A stretch of 64,000 nucleotides of DNA from Stenotrophomonas sp. HITSZ_GD (GCF_029543105.1 NZ_JARQXB010000004.1:186001-250000), one strand, 5' to 3'; numbered from the stretch's first letter, positions 17,331 through 26,494 are shown. A program made the numbers and translations. The notes: generated from the sequence alone by a model not told the origin.

Positions 17331-18500
17331 ATGACCCGTATTATCGAGTTCCTGATTGCCTTGGGGATCGTGGCTGGCCTGTTCGTCGTGGTGGGCCTGG
17401 TGCTTCCCTCGGAACGGCACATGTCCGAGAGCGTCGAGACCAACCGCAAGATGACCATCGTGTACGACACGGTGAACAGCTTCCGCCGTTTCAAGGACTG
17501 GAACCCGCTGGTGCTGCGCGATCCCAAGATCCAGCTGACGCTGGCCGGCCCGGAGTCGGGCAAGGGCGCGACCATCAAGTACAGCTCCACCGAAGGTTAC
17601 ATCGGTGACGGCAGCTGGACGATCACCGACAGCGCCAAGAACGAGCGTGTCGAGATCGCGATCGAGGATCCGACCAAGGGGACCGACAAGACCACGGTGT
17701 TCACGCTGGAACCCACCGGCAAGAACAACCGCAACGTCAAGATCACCCAGGACTACTCGGTCAAGTACGGCTGGAACCTGTTCGGCCGCTACGCCGGCCT
17801 GTACGTCAGCCGCCACGTGGGCGACGACCTGAAGCTGGGTCTGTCGCGCCTGAGCAACGTGCTGGCGACCGTGCCCAACCAGGACTACCGCGCGGCCGAC
17901 GCCGACGGCAAGCTGGTCCTGAACGACCTCAAGATCGTCGACGTGCCGGCCGAGGACCTGCTGGTCGTCAACGCGGGCAACATCGACCGCGACAACGAAA
18001 CGATCAAGAAGTCGATCAAGGACAACCAGGAGTGGATCAAGCGCGTCATGGACGCCAACGGCCTGGAGCCGGCCGGTCCGGTGCGCATCGTGACCACCGA
18101 CTTCGCCAGCGACAAGTACGCGTTCGACGTCGTGCAGCCGGTCCGCAAGCGTGCCGGTGGCGCGCCGAAGGCCGACGAGAACAAGGACGCGAACAAGGAC
18201 GAGGCCGCTGCCGCCCCGGTGGCCGACGCCACCCCGGTCGCCGCTGCCGGCGAGCCGCTGAAGGTCACCATCTCCGGTGGCGCGCCGGTCACCTACGTGC
18301 GCACCGAAGCCCATCGCTCGGCGTTCGCGAACTACACCGGCCACATGGCGGGTCTCGACGTGGCCCGCACCTCGCTGCGCGCCTGGGCCGTGACCAACGG
18401 CTACGAAGTCACCGACCGTCCGTACGAGTCGTGGAAGTCGGGCGTGGACAAGTCCTTCACCCTGGACGGCAACTTCGACATCTACTGGGCGATCAAGTAA
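17331..18500 (+). CDS. Membrane-anchored SRPBCC protein with GyrI-like C-terminal domain
   Basis: This 389-residue protein has one N-terminal membrane anchor (residues ~4-26). It is followed by a START/SRPBCC (polyketide cyclase-like) ligand-binding domain (~35-165, with the FRRFKDWNPLVLRDP motif common in this family), and a C-terminal domain (~185-389) resembling bacterial effector-binding (GyrI-like) folds. That second domain is interrupted by a Lys/Glu/Ala-rich linker (~281-305). Ligand and function are unknown; it probably faces the periplasm or membrane surface. It is a single-gene unit followed by a strong terminator. Frequent Lys and Asp codons make it slightly less G+C-rich than its neighbours, which suggests good expression. 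Confidence 0.75.
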   Translation: MTRIIEFLIALGIVAGLFVVVGLVLPSERHMSESVETNRKMTIVYDTVNSFRRFKDWNPLVLRDPKIQLTLAGPESGKGATIKYSSTEGYIGDGSWTITDSAKNERVEIAIEDPTKGTDKTTVFTLEPTGKNNRNVKITQDYSVKYGWNLFGRYAGLYVSRHVGDDLKLGLSRLSNVLATVPNQDYRAADADGKLVLNDLKIVDVPAEDLLVVNAGNIDRDNETIKKSIKDNQEWIKRVMDANGLEPAGPVRIVTTDFASDKYAFDVVQPVRKRAGGAPKADENKDANKDEAAAAPVADATPVAAAGEPLKVTISGGAPVTYVRTEAHRSAFANYTGHMAGLDVARTSLRAWAVTNGYEVTDRPYESWKSGVDKSFTLDGNFDIYWAIK

Positions 18501-18538
18501 TCCCGCGCGCCGCCAGGCGCCCGGAGATCTCCCGAAAA

Positions 18539-18568
18539 ACGCGCCGCTGCATGCGGCGCGTTTTTTTT
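18539..18568 (+). terminator. Rho-independent terminator after the SRPBCC gene
   Basis: A perfect 9-bp stem (ACGCGCCGC / GCGGCGCGT) with a TGCAT loop is followed by eight T residues. It lies 39 bp after the stop codon. An A tract on the left side may allow some bidirectional action, but no minus-strand gene ends here. Confidence 0.92.
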
Positions 18569-18602
18569 ATGGCACATTGCGCGCATCCTCCCGCCTGGAA
18601 CG

Positions 18603-18980
18603 ATGATGCGTTTCCACGACCGCCGCAGCCGCAGGCCCTCGCTGGCCGCCTCCTTCGGTGCACTGCTGGCCGCCGCCGCGGTCGCCTTGTCCGCCTACGC
18701 CAGCCATGGGGTGGCCGATGCCATGGCGCAATCGCGCCTGCAGACAGCCGCCTTCTACGCGTTCGGCCATGGCGCGGTGCTGGCCGCGCTGGGCGCTTCG
18801 CTGGCCGAGCGCTGGCTGGGCATGGCCGGCAGCGCCCTGCTGCTGCTGGGCACGCTGCTGTTCTCCGGCAGCCTGGCGGGCAGCGTGCTGGCCGGCTGGT
18901 CCACGGCGCTGGCGCCGGTGGGCGGCACGATGCTCATCCTCGGCTGGCTGGTGTTGGCCGTGCAGGCGCTGAGGCGCTGA
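18603..18980 (+). CDS. DUF423 (YgdD/TMEM256-type) membrane protein
   Basis: This is a 125-residue inner-membrane protein with four predicted helices. The conserved DUF423 features are seen: GAxLAAAAVALSAYASHG near the N-terminus, the AAFYAFGHGAVLAAL helix, and a FSGSLAGSVL segment. The family is found from bacteria to animals (TMEM256), and its function is not established. The next gene, an AlkA-type glycosylase, starts 1 bp after its stop, so the two are cotranscribed. Confidence 0.88.
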   Translation: MMRFHDRRSRRPSLAASFGALLAAAAVALSAYASHGVADAMAQSRLQTAAFYAFGHGAVLAALGASLAERWLGMAGSALLLLGTLLFSGSLAGSVLAGWSTALAPVGGTMLILGWLVLAVQALRR

Positions 18981-18981
18981 G

Positions 18982-19656
18982 ATGCCGCGCCACGCCCGGG
19001 GATTCGACGTCGAGCAGGCCTACGAGCACCTGCGCAAGCGCGACCGGCGGCTGGCGACGTGGATGAAGCGCATCGGCCCGCTGGAAGCGCAGCCGGGCTG
19101 GCGCAAGCCCTTCGACCCGGTGGATGCGCTGGCGCGGGCGATCCTGTTCCAGCAGCTCAGCGGCAAGGCGGCCTCGACGATCGTCGGGCGCGTGGAAGCG
19201 GCGATCGGCAGCAAGCGGCTGCACGCCGATACGCTTTCGCGCATCGACGATGCCGGGCTGCGCGCCTGCGGCGTATCCGGCAACAAGGCGCTGGCGCTGC
19301 GCGACCTGGCCCGGCGCGAGGCGGCGGGCGAGATCCCCACGTTGCGGCAGATGTCCACGCTGCACCACGACGAGATCGTGGCGGCTCTGACGCCGATCCG
19401 CGGTATCGGCCGCTGGACGGTGGAAATGATGCTGATGTTCCGGCTCGGCCGGCCCGATGTGCTGCCGGTGGACGACCTAGGCGTGCGCAAGGGCGCCCAG
19501 CGCGTCGATGGGCTAGCGGCGATGCCCACGGCGAAGGAACTGCTGGTGCGCGGCGAGAAGTGGGGGCCTTACCGCACCTATGCCGGCTTGTACCTGTGGC
19601 GGATCGCCGATTTCACCGCCGAGGTGAAGCAGGCCACGCCGCGCTCGCAGGCTTAG
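18982..19656 (+). CDS. AlkA-type DNA-3-methyladenine glycosylase
   Basis: This base-excision repair glycosylase of the HhH-GPD superfamily removes alkylated purines. The 224-residue protein lacks the N-terminal beta domain of E. coli AlkA and so is of the short type. The helix-hairpin-helix is at ~136-148 (LTPIRGIGRWTVE), followed by the Gly/Pro loop and catalytic Asp165 in LPVDDLGVRKG. LFQQLSGKAASTI (~55-67) is the conserved substrate-pocket helix. There is no iron-sulfur cluster motif. It is coupled to the DUF423 gene by 1-bp spacing. Confidence 0.9.
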   Translation: MPRHARGFDVEQAYEHLRKRDRRLATWMKRIGPLEAQPGWRKPFDPVDALARAILFQQLSGKAASTIVGRVEAAIGSKRLHADTLSRIDDAGLRACGVSGNKALALRDLARREAAGEIPTLRQMSTLHHDEIVAALTPIRGIGRWTVEMMLMFRLGRPDVLPVDDLGVRKGAQRVDGLAAMPTAKELLVRGEKWGPYRTYAGLYLWRIADFTAEVKQATPRSQA

Positions 19657-19723
19657 GGACAGGCGGCGCAGATGCGCAAGCGCCACGTTCGCGGTTCGCG
19701 CCACGCACGCCGGTACGCCGCGC

Positions 19724-20521
19724 TCAGCTACCGCGGTACCGCCAATGCCAAGGCTCGTAGACGATGCCGTGCGGGTTGTCGCGCGGGTAGCTCAGCGAGA
19801 AACCGAACTCGCCGGCGTGCGCCTGCAACCACGCAAACGCCGCGCTGTCCTCGAAACTTTCCTCTGCCGGCGCTTGGCCGGGCGCGCCGATGTCGAGCGC
19901 CTCGCCGCCGTGGTGCTCGCTGTAACCGGGGGCGGCATTCACCGCCAGAATCTGCGCCAGCGTCTGCCCGCGCGCGAATTTCCGTTCGAAGATGCCGAGC
20001 TGGTAGTCGTGGCTGCGGTAGCCGGAAATGGCCTCCATGGGCACGCCCTGCGCCGCGGCCGCCATGCGCATGCGCTGCCATTGCCGCGCGGCGGGCGCGG
20101 TGAGCCATAGCGGGCGGCGGTAGCGGTCGCGCCCGGCATAGGCCAGGCGGTCGGGTTCGGCTTCCAGCGCCAGCCCGGTGCTTTGCGCATAGGCATCGGC
20201 ATCCAGCCCCAGCAGGTCCAATCGCTCGTGCAGGCCGTACAAGGGCAGGGCGCCAGCTGCGCGGCTCGGTTGGGCTTGATGGCGGGCGAGCGCGTCCAGC
20301 GCCTCGTCCACGCCAGGCTCGCGCCAGAAGCGCGTGACCAGCGGCATCAGCCCTTGCGGCAGGCGCGCGGCGAGATAACGGCCGTCGCGCTTGCGGCGGA
20401 GCAGCCAGTCGGCCTGGGCGAGGATGCGTGCGTCGTGGTTGCCGCGCGCGCGTAGCAAGTGCGCGGGCCACAGCTCGATGGAGGCGGTGTTGAGCAGGAC
20501 GTGGTGCGGCGCGGGGGGCAT
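19724..20521 (-). CDS. VanY/M15-family D-alanyl-D-alanine carboxypeptidase-like protein
   Basis: This zinc peptidase of the M15B family trims D-Ala from peptidoglycan stem peptides. The 265-residue protein has an unrecognised N-terminal region (~1-125) and a C-terminal VanY domain. The motifs seen are SGYRS (166-170), the zinc motif S201-x-H203-x-x-G-x-A-x-D210 (SEHHGGEALD), and E256-x-x-H259 in YEPWHWRY, so all metal and catalytic residues are present. No signal peptide is visible, which is odd for a wall enzyme; a cytoplasmic or recycling role (LdcB-like) or a non-classical route is possible. It is followed 9 bp upstream by another minus-strand gene. Confidence 0.87.
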   Translation of the reverse strand: MPPAPHHVLLNTASIELWPAHLLRARGNHDARILAQADWLLRRKRDGRYLAARLPQGLMPLVTRFWREPGVDEALDALARHQAQPSRAAGALPLYGLHERLDLLGLDADAYAQSTGLALEAEPDRLAYAGRDRYRRPLWLTAPAARQWQRMRMAAAAQGVPMEAISGYRSHDYQLGIFERKFARGQTLAQILAVNAAPGYSEHHGGEALDIGAPGQAPAEESFEDSAAFAWLQAHAGEFGFSLSYPRDNPHGIVYEPWHWRYRGS

Positions 20522-20530
20522 GGCCGCAGC

Positions 20531-21118
20531 TTAGCCCCTGCCGGAAGAGGCAGCCAGATGCGTCGGGTGCGGCGGTGCCGCGTTGCGCAGAGCGTCGAGC
20601 AGGGCGCGCGCATGGCGAGGTTCCAGCAGCAGGCCACCGGCGCCCTTGCGCGGCAGCCACACACGCCAGCGGCCGGAAGCGACCGCGACGAACGCGCGCT
20701 CGCGGTTCCTGAGCTTGAAATGCCCGCTGTGGAAACCCGGCAGGCCCACGCCGTTGCGCTTGAAGGCGATGCCCAACTCGGTGCGTTCCTCGCGATCGAA
20801 CAGGCGCGCCTTGGCCAGGTCCAGTGCATCCACCGGCACGTCGTAGCGGTAGAAGGTGGAGCGCACGCTCAGCACGCCATCCTTCAGCGTGGCGCGGTTG
20901 CGCCGCGCGGCCAGGGCGATGGTCACCCACACCGCGCTGCACACCAGCGGGCCGATCAGCTCGAACATGCCCTGCGCTTGCCAGGCAGCCAGGCCCTGTG
21001 CCGCCACGCTGCCGGCCAGGATCAGCCAGGGCGCGACCACCAGCAACAGCGCAGCGAAGAACATCGGGCGGCCTTCCAGGGTGGCCAGTTCAAACGACAT
21101 GTCCGTGGACTCATGCAT
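20531..21118 (-). CDS. Two-helix membrane protein with PH-like C-terminal domain
   Basis: This 195-residue protein has two transmembrane helices (residues ~22-42 and ~52-72). A cytoplasmic part (~75-195) resembles the small PH-like membrane domains of 'hypothetical membrane' families (strand pattern [23 protein letters not shown]...). No catalytic motif is seen. The start at 21118 is supported by GAGGAG 10 bases upstream and overlaps the preceding ribbon-helix-helix gene by 8 bp. That gene in turn overlaps the SPFH gene, so the three form one coupled operon; this protein is likely a membrane partner of the SPFH protein. Confidence 0.75.
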   Translation of the reverse strand: MHESTDMSFELATLEGRPMFFAALLLVVAPWLILAGSVAAQGLAAWQAQGMFELIGPLVCSAVWVTIALAARRNRATLKDGVLSVRSTFYRYDVPVDALDLAKARLFDREERTELGIAFKRNGVGLPGFHSGHFKLRNRERAFVAVASGRWRVWLPRKGAGGLLLEPRHARALLDALRNAAPPHPTHLAASSGRG

Positions 21119-21299
21119 CGCCGGGTTCCTCCTCGACGGCCGGCGGCGGCTTGGGCAGCCGCCCGGCCTTGCGCAGGGCATCGCGCAGCAGGTATTCGAT
21201 CTGCGCGTTGAGGCTGCGCAGGTCATCGTCGGCCCACCGCTGCGCCGCCGCCAGGACCTCGGCACTGATGCGCAGCGGATAGGCCTTCTTCTCGCTCAT
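21111..21299 (-). CDS. Arc/CopG-type ribbon-helix-helix protein, 62 aa
   Basis: This small DNA-binding protein has the Arc/MetJ signature: a short strand (KAYPLRIS) followed by two helices ([34 protein letters not shown], read as two segments), then a Pro/Glu-rich tail. Such proteins dimerise and place the strand in the DNA major groove. It is encoded between an SPFH protein (1-bp overlap) and a membrane protein (8-bp overlap), so it is probably made in fixed ratio with them. No toxin gene is evident, so the antitoxin label often given to this family is not supported here. Autoregulation at the GATATCAG repeat upstream of the operon is a testable inference. Confidence 0.82.
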   Translation of the reverse strand: MSEKKAYPLRISAEVLAAAQRWADDDLRSLNAQIEYLLRDALRKAGRLPKPPPAVEEEPGDA

Positions 21300-22165
21300 C
21301 AGTACAGCGACCCGGTGTTGACCACCGGCTGGGTGCCGCGATCGGAACACAGCACGGTGAGCAGGTTGCCGACCATCTGCGCCTTGCGCTCCTCGTCCAG
21401 CACCACCACGCCGCTCTTCTGCAGCTCGGACAGCGCCATCTCCACCATGCCGACCGCGCCGGCCACGATGCGCGTGCGCGCGGCGATGACCGCGTTGGCC
21501 TGCTGGCGCTGCAGCATCGCCTGGGCGATTTCCGGCGCGTAGGCGAGGTGGCTGATGCGCGCGTCGATGATCTGCACGCCGGCGTCGGCTAGGCGCTCGG
21601 CCAGTTCGTTCTTCAGGTGCTGGGAAATCTCGGCCGCGTGGCTGCGCAGGGCGAGCTGGCCTTCCTCGTGCTGGTCGTACGGATAGCTGGTGGCCATCGC
21701 GCGCAGCGCCGATTCGGACTGGATATGCACGAAGCTCTCGTAATCGTCGACGTTGTAGACCGCCTCGGAGGCATCCACCACCTGCCACACGATCACCGCG
21801 GCGATCTCGATCGGGCTGCCGTCGAGTTCGTTGACCTTCAGCCGCCCGGACTCGAAGTTGCGCACGCGCTGGCTGATCTTCTTCTTGCTCAGGAAGGGGT
21901 TGTTCCAGCGCAGGCCGTTGTCCTTGACCGTGCCCACGTAGCGGCCGAACAGGCTCAGCACCGCGGCCTGGTTGGGTTCGAGCATGTACAGGCCGGCCAT
22001 CACGAAGACGCCGATGGCGCAGGCGGTGATCGCCACGCCCATCGCCCAGCCGGGCGCGTGCCCCAGCGGCACCAGCACCATTACCCAGGCCGAGAGCAGG
22101 AAGACGACGATCATCGCCAGGATCAGCGGGATGCCGGAGAGGGACTTCAGGGGCTGCTCTTTCAT
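21299..22165 (-). CDS. SPFH (band 7/stomatin-like) membrane protein
   Basis: This is a 288-residue membrane-scaffold protein. Two hydrophobic helices (~12-32 and ~42-62) anchor it, followed by the SPFH domain (~65-235, with the [16 protein letters not shown] and [28 protein letters not shown] segments) and a helical, Ala/Glu-rich oligomerisation region. Relatives (HflK/C, QmcA, flotillins) form large rings that organise membrane microdomains and proteases. The start at 22165 (MKEQPLKSL) is preferred over the longer frame, which runs into the divergent promoter region. It is the first gene of a coupled trio with a ribbon-helix-helix protein and a two-helix membrane protein. Confidence 0.9.
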   Translation of the reverse strand: MKEQPLKSLSGIPLILAMIVVFLLSAWVMVLVPLGHAPGWAMGVAITACAIGVFVMAGLYMLEPNQAAVLSLFGRYVGTVKDNGLRWNNPFLSKKKISQRVRNFESGRLKVNELDGSPIEIAAVIVWQVVDASEAVYNVDDYESFVHIQSESALRAMATSYPYDQHEEGQLALRSHAAEISQHLKNELAERLADAGVQIIDARISHLAYAPEIAQAMLQRQQANAVIAARTRIVAGAVGMVEMALSELQKSGVVVLDEERKAQMVGNLLTVLCSDRGTQPVVNTGSLY

Positions 22166-22196
22166 GAGTGGGGCGTCCTTGTAGGTTAGGCAGGAA

Positions 22197-22215
22197 GATA
22201 TCAGATTGATATCAG
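22197..22215. promoter_or_regulatory. Tandem GATATCAG repeat upstream of the SPFH operon
   Basis: Two GATATCAG copies are separated by ATT, each containing the palindrome GATATC. It lies 32 bp upstream of the SPFH start and 90 bp upstream of purT. It looks like a dimeric or tandem operator, and the ribbon-helix-helix protein of the same operon is a plausible ligand. There is no experimental basis. Confidence 0.4.
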
Positions 22216-22305
22216 TCCGCAAGTGCCCCCCGTCCACCGGCGCCAGTCCGGGCGCGTGAAGGTCCAGCCGGTAGAATTGGCGCCCCTTGCCTCGCTGGAA
22301 CCGCC

Positions 22306-23493
22306 ATGACCACCCTCGGCACCCCGTTGTCCCCTACCGCCACCCGCGTCCTGTTGCTGGGGTCGGGCGAATTGGGCAAGGAGGTGGCGATCGAACTGCA
22401 GCGGTTCGGGGTGGAAGTCATCGCCGCCGATCGCTACGCCGACGCGCCGGCGATGCAGGTCGCCCACCGCGCCCACGTGCTGGACATGCTCGATGCGATG
22501 GCGCTGCGCGAACTCATCGCGCGCGAGCAGCCGCACCTGATCGTGCCGGAGATCGAGGCGATCCATACCGAGACCTTGGTGCAGCTGGAGCAACTGCATG
22601 GCCAGCGGGTGGTGCCCACTGCACGCGCCGCGCGGCTGACCATGGATCGCGAGGGCATTCGCCGCCTCGCCGCCGAGACGCTGGGCCTGCCGACCTCGCC
22701 GTACCGCTTCGTCGACACCCACGAGGAATACCGCGCCGCGGTGCAGGCGATCGGCCTGCCCTGCGTGGTCAAGCCGGTGATGTCGTCCTCGGGCAAGGGC
22801 CAGAGCACGCTGCGCCAGGCCGCGGACATCGACCGTGCCTGGGAATACGCGCAGACCGGCGGGCGGGCCGGCGCGGGGCGCTGCATCGTGGAAGGCTTCA
22901 TCGATTTCGAATACGAGATCACCCTGCTCACCGTGCGCCACGCCGGCGGCACGTCGTTCTGCGACCCCATCGGCCACTGGCAGCAGGACGGCGATTACCG
23001 CGAGAGCTGGCAGCCGCAGCCGATGTCCGCCCGCGCGCTGGAACGCGCGCAGGAGATTTCGCGCGCGATCACCGACGAGCTGGGCGGCTGGGGTCTGTTC
23101 GGCGTGGAGCTGTTCGTGCGTGGCGACGAGGTGTGGTTCAGCGAGGTGTCGCCGCGACCGCACGACACCGGCCTGGTGACGCTGGCCTCGCAGGAGCTGA
23201 GCGAGTTCGCGCTGCACGCGCGGGCGATCCTGGGGCTGCCGATTCCCACCATCCGCCAGCTCGGCCCGTCGGCCTCGTGCGCGTTGCTCGCGCATGGCGA
23301 GGGCGTGCCGCGCTTCGAACACGTGGACGTGGCCCTGACCAAGCCGGGCACCGCGCTGCGCCTGTTCGGCAAGCCGAGCGTGCATGGCCATCGCCGCGTG
23401 GGCGTCACCCTGGCGCGCGCGGACAGCATCGACGCGGCGCGTGCACTGGCGCGCGCGTCGGCCGAGGCGATCGGAATCCACCTGGACGCGTGA
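22306..23493 (+). CDS. purT: Formate-dependent phosphoribosylglycinamide formyltransferase PurT
   Basis: PurT makes formyl-GAR in the third step of purine synthesis, using formate and ATP rather than formyl-tetrahydrofolate. The 395-residue ATP-grasp enzyme begins with the characteristic [19 protein letters not shown] stretch. It has the ATP-grasp lid ([14 protein letters not shown] at ~155-168), the [11 protein letters not shown] segment and [25 protein letters not shown] with metal-binding Glu/Asn-equivalent residues. Length is normal. It is divergent from the SPFH operon. Confidence 0.96.
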   Translation: MTTLGTPLSPTATRVLLLGSGELGKEVAIELQRFGVEVIAADRYADAPAMQVAHRAHVLDMLDAMALRELIAREQPHLIVPEIEAIHTETLVQLEQLHGQRVVPTARAARLTMDREGIRRLAAETLGLPTSPYRFVDTHEEYRAAVQAIGLPCVVKPVMSSSGKGQSTLRQAADIDRAWEYAQTGGRAGAGRCIVEGFIDFEYEITLLTVRHAGGTSFCDPIGHWQQDGDYRESWQPQPMSARALERAQEISRAITDELGGWGLFGVELFVRGDEVWFSEVSPRPHDTGLVTLASQELSEFALHARAILGLPIPTIRQLGPSASCALLAHGEGVPRFEHVDVALTKPGTALRLFGKPSVHGHRRVGVTLARADSIDAARALARASAEAIGIHLDA

Positions 23494-23494
23494 G

Positions 23495-23562
23495 CCGCGC
23501 GCTTCGCGCGGAGGGCCGCTGCCGGTAACCGCGGCTCAGCCGCGGCCGGCTGAACGCCGGCC
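23495..23562. repeat. Tandem G+C-rich hairpins after purT
   Basis: Three consecutive inverted repeats fill the gap between convergent genes: CCGCGC/GCGCGG (23495-23511), CCGCGGCT/AGCCGCGG (23529-23545) and GGCCGG/CCGGCC (23544-23562). None has a T tract, so they look more like REP-type elements than Rho-independent terminators, though they may still slow polymerase or protect mRNA ends. Confidence 0.45.
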
Positions 23563-23592
23563 CGGGCAGGTCGGTTGGCGCCGGCGGCCCGC

Positions 23593-24804
23593 TTACCGGA
23601 CGTCCACCCACACGAGGTGGTGGTCGCTGCCATCGGCGATCGCCGCGTGCGCATCGGCGCTCGCCGGCCAGAACACGCCGCTGCCGATGTACTGGAAACC
23701 GACGGAAGGCAGCACGTAATCCAGCCGCATTGCGCCGGCCTTCGGGCCGAAGTCGCCCGTCACCTGGGCGGGCGCGCCGCGATGCGCGATTCCCTTCGCC
23801 GCGTAGGCACGCGCGGCCTCCTCGCCGCCGGCGCTGGTCGGGGTGGGATAGCGCAGCACGCGCGGGTGCTCGATCAGCGCCAGGATCGCCTCGTGACGCC
23901 CTTCGCCATCCACCGGATCGTTGTTGAGATCGCCGAGGATCACGAAGCGCGCATCCGCGGCCAGGCCGCCGCAACGCCCGGCGTCGTCGCACAGCCAGTT
24001 CGCCGCATCGCCGGACAGGTAGGCCTGCCAGAGGCGGATTTCGTCGTGGTTGCGGGCCGCGTTGCGCTTCTCCGGGCCGTCGAACACCGGGGGCGTGGGA
24101 TGCGAGACCAGCATGTGCACCACGCCGGCCGGTGTGGTGACCGGCACGTCCCAGTGCGATTTCGACGACAGGCGCAGCTGCGCCCACACCGCGTCGTCCC
24201 AGAACGGCTTGCCGGTCGCCGGTACCACCGGGCGCAGCACATCGGGCATCGCGCTCCACTTGAACAGCTGGAAGCTGCGCACCGCCGCCGCGTCGATCGG
24301 ATATTTGGACAGCACCAGCATGCCGTACTGGCCCGGGTGCAAGCCGTAGCCCCACGCATCGTTGCCGCGGTTGCGGCCCTGGCCGCCGACCTCGCCGTTG
24401 CGGTCCAGGTCCAGGCCGCTCGGCACGCCGGTGTTCACCGGGGCCAGGTAGCGGTAGGGGTAGCGCAATGGCGCGCCGCCGCCGGGCTGGGCCACCTCGA
24501 GGTAGCGGTGCTGGAACAGGTCGGCGGCGCGGTGCGCGTCGTCGTAGTCGAACTCGTTGAGCAACACCAGGTCCGGGCGCGCGTTCTGCAGCACCGCGGC
24601 GATCTTGCGCGCATGTGCGCTGTCGCCTTCCAGTTCGGCGATCAGGCCGCCGGCTTCATCCGAATACAGCGAGGTGTTGTAGGTGGCCAGGCGCAGTGGC
24701 GCGTCGGCCGTGGCGCGTGCGGTGGCGGCCGGCGCATCGGCGGGCGAATGGGCGCACGAGGTGCACAGCAGGGAACAGGCGAGGAGGAGGGCGGCTCGGA
24801 TCAT
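23593..24804 (-). CDS. Endonuclease/exonuclease/phosphatase-family lipoprotein
   Basis: This 403-residue exported protein has a lipoprotein signal (LLCTSC, Cys17). The EEP fold can be followed through LRLATYNTSLY (near residue 40), LVLLNEFDYDD with metal-binding Glu, VVHMLVSHPTPPVF, FVILGDLNNDP (Asp/Asn pair) and the C-terminal DGSDHHLVWVDV with the catalytic Asp-His. The family includes phosphodiesterases, sphingomyelinases and DNases. A lipoprotein form with an internal insertion (~110-190) is typical of xanthomonad members of unknown substrate. It probably hydrolyses phosphoesters in the periplasm. The start is the ATG at 24804; the open frame upstream belongs to the shadow of bpt. Confidence 0.85.
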   Translation of the reverse strand: MIRAALLLACSLLCTSCAHSPADAPAATARATADAPLRLATYNTSLYSDEAGGLIAELEGDSAHARKIAAVLQNARPDLVLLNEFDYDDAHRAADLFQHRYLEVAQPGGGAPLRYPYRYLAPVNTGVPSGLDLDRNGEVGGQGRNRGNDAWGYGLHPGQYGMLVLSKYPIDAAAVRSFQLFKWSAMPDVLRPVVPATGKPFWDDAVWAQLRLSSKSHWDVPVTTPAGVVHMLVSHPTPPVFDGPEKRNAARNHDEIRLWQAYLSGDAANWLCDDAGRCGGLAADARFVILGDLNNDPVDGEGRHEAILALIEHPRVLRYPTPTSAGGEEAARAYAAKGIAHRGAPAQVTGDFGPKAGAMRLDYVLPSVGFQYIGSGVFWPASADAHAAIADGSDHHLVWVDVR

Positions 24805-24857
24805 GCGCGGGATTCTCGCACGCGCACCACGACAACCGGATGTCGGGATCGGGCGGC

Positions 24858-25625
24858 TCAGCCGCGCAGGTCCACCGCGCCCCAGGTGCTGGCGAAGTCG
24901 CGCCACTGCCGGCCGTCGTAGGCCTCCAGTCCGTGGAAGCGGCGCTTGTAGTCCATCTTGCCGTGGCCGCGGATCCAGTAGCCGAGATACACGTGCGCCA
25001 GCCCGTCGCGGCGCGCCCATTCGATCTGCTGCAGGATCGCCAGCGTGCCCAGGCCGCGCGCGGCGGCGTCCGGCGCGTAGAAGGTGTACACCGCCGACAG
25101 CGCGTGCTCGGTGACATCGGTGACCGCCACCGCGAGCAGGCGGCCGCGGTGGCCCGGCGCGGCGGACTCGCGGATTTCCAGGAAGCGCCCGTGCGACCAG
25201 GCGCCGATCAGGAACTGGTCGAATTCGCGCGGGCCGTGGTCGTCCATGCCGCCGCCCGGATGGCGATGGCGCAGGTACTGCGTGTACAGCGCGAGCTGCT
25301 CATCGGTACGTTGCGCGGCGACGATGCGGCTGGTCAGGCCGGCGTTGCGCTGCAGGCAGCGGCGCTGGCTGCGATCGGGCCGGAACTGCCCCACCGGAAT
25401 ACGCACCGGCACGCAGGCCTGGCATTGCTCGCAATGCGGGCGGTAGACCAGGTCGCCGGAGCGGCGGAAACCCCACGCCAATGCCTGCGGATAGATCGAC
25501 CCCAGGCGCGGATCGTGCGGGTCCAGCACGAGGTCGCGTGCGAGCCGGTCCGGCCAGTAGCCGCACGCATGCTGCCCGGTCTGGAACAGGCGCAGGTCGT
25601 CGCGGTTGTCTGCGTGGATGGCCAT
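24858..25625 (-). CDS. bpt: Aspartate/glutamate leucyltransferase (N-end rule)
   Basis: Bpt attaches leucine from Leu-tRNA to proteins with N-terminal Asp or Glu, marking them for ClpS-ClpAP degradation. The 255-residue protein shows the ATE-type N-terminal motif with [16 protein letters not shown] (~21-36) and the CEQCQAC cluster (~65-71), followed by the GNAT-like catalytic half with [22 protein letters not shown] (read as two parts, ~214-235). The length is typical for bacterial Bpt. Confidence 0.93.
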   Translation of the reverse strand: MAIHADNRDDLRLFQTGQHACGYWPDRLARDLVLDPHDPRLGSIYPQALAWGFRRSGDLVYRPHCEQCQACVPVRIPVGQFRPDRSQRRCLQRNAGLTSRIVAAQRTDEQLALYTQYLRHRHPGGGMDDHGPREFDQFLIGAWSHGRFLEIRESAAPGHRGRLLAVAVTDVTEHALSAVYTFYAPDAAARGLGTLAILQQIEWARRDGLAHVYLGYWIRGHGKMDYKRRFHGLEAYDGRQWRDFASTWGAVDLRG

Positions 25626-25807
25626 GGGGAAAGCATAGCGCCTGTGGCGAAGGCGGGCGCACCGCCTGTCCGTTGGATGAATGCGGCCGGCCGCGCGTCA
25701 ACCCCGCGCGCCGCCGCCCGTTGATGTCAGCGATGGCGCGATCGCGACGCGCGTCGGCATCCCGCGCCACGGCGCTGGATCACTCGTATCCCCAACGGAG
25801 CAAGTCC

Positions 25808-26416
25808 ATGACCTACCGCAAGCCCCTCATCGTCCTGGCCGTGCTGGCCGCCCTGAGCAGCGCCTCCGCCTTCGCCGTCGACATGCCGCCGGCCGACGGT
25901 GGCCCGCATGGCCTGGCCAAGCTCGACACCAACGGCGATGGCGCCATCGACCGCGCCGAAGCCGCCAAGGCCCCGCACCTGGCGCAGAACTTCGACAAGC
26001 TCGACAAGAACAAGGACGGCAAGCTGACGCCGGACGAGCTGCCCAAGCGCGGTGATTTCCGCCGCGGCGGCCACGAGGCGATGGCCAAGCTGGACACCAA
26101 CAAGGACGGCCGCATCAGCCGCGAGGAAGCCAAGGCGGATCCGAAGTTCGCCGCGCGCTTCGACAAGATGGATGTCAACAAGGATGGCTACGTCGACAAG
26201 GCTGATTTCGAAGCGCGCATGAAGCAGTCGCGCGACGAATGGTTCGCCGCAGCCGACACCGACAAGGACGGCAAGCTGAGCAAGGCCGAGTTCGACGCGG
26301 CATCGGCCAAGCGCGGTCCGTTCGGCCATGGCCCGCGAGGCGATCACGGCCCGCGCGACGGCAAGCCGCCGGTCGGCAAGCCGGTGCCGCCGCCGCCGGC
26401 CGACGCGGGCAAGTAA
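25808..26416 (+). CDS. Exported EF-hand calcium-binding protein
   Basis: This 202-residue exported protein has a signal peptide (residues 1-23, ending SAFA) and five EF-hand loops of the DxNxDGxIxxxE type: DTNGDGAIDRAE, DKNKDGKLTPDE, DTNKDGRISREE, DVNKDGYVDKAD and DTDKDGKLSKAE. The tail is rich in Gly/His/Pro/Lys. Such proteins are frequent in xanthomonads; roles in periplasmic calcium buffering or envelope signalling have been proposed, but none is established for this one. The ATG at 25808 is preceded by ACGGAGCAAG. It ends at a strong bidirectional terminator shared with the convergent sigma-factor gene. Confidence 0.9.
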   Translation: MTYRKPLIVLAVLAALSSASAFAVDMPPADGGPHGLAKLDTNGDGAIDRAEAAKAPHLAQNFDKLDKNKDGKLTPDELPKRGDFRRGGHEAMAKLDTNKDGRISREEAKADPKFAARFDKMDVNKDGYVDKADFEARMKQSRDEWFAAADTDKDGKLSKAEFDAASAKRGPFGHGPRGDHGPRDGKPPVGKPVPPPPADAGK

Positions 26417-26455
26417 TCCGCAACACGCAACACGCAACAATGGCGCCGATCGACG

Positions 26456-26487
26456 ACGCCCCGCGCAGCGATGCGCGGGGCGTTTTT
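26456..26487 (+). terminator. Rho-independent terminator after the EF-hand gene
   Basis: An 11-bp perfect stem (ACGCCCCGCGC / GCGCGGGGCGT) with a 6-base loop is followed by TTTTT. It lies 39 bp after the EF-hand stop and 7 bp before the end of the convergent sigma-factor gene. Confidence 0.92.
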
Positions 26488-26494
26488 CATGCGC

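Noticed and set aside
21111-21299. Toxin-antitoxin system label for the ribbon-helix-helix gene
   Set aside because: The neighbours are a membrane scaffold and a two-helix membrane protein with no toxin motif, so the DNA-binding protein is described without that label.
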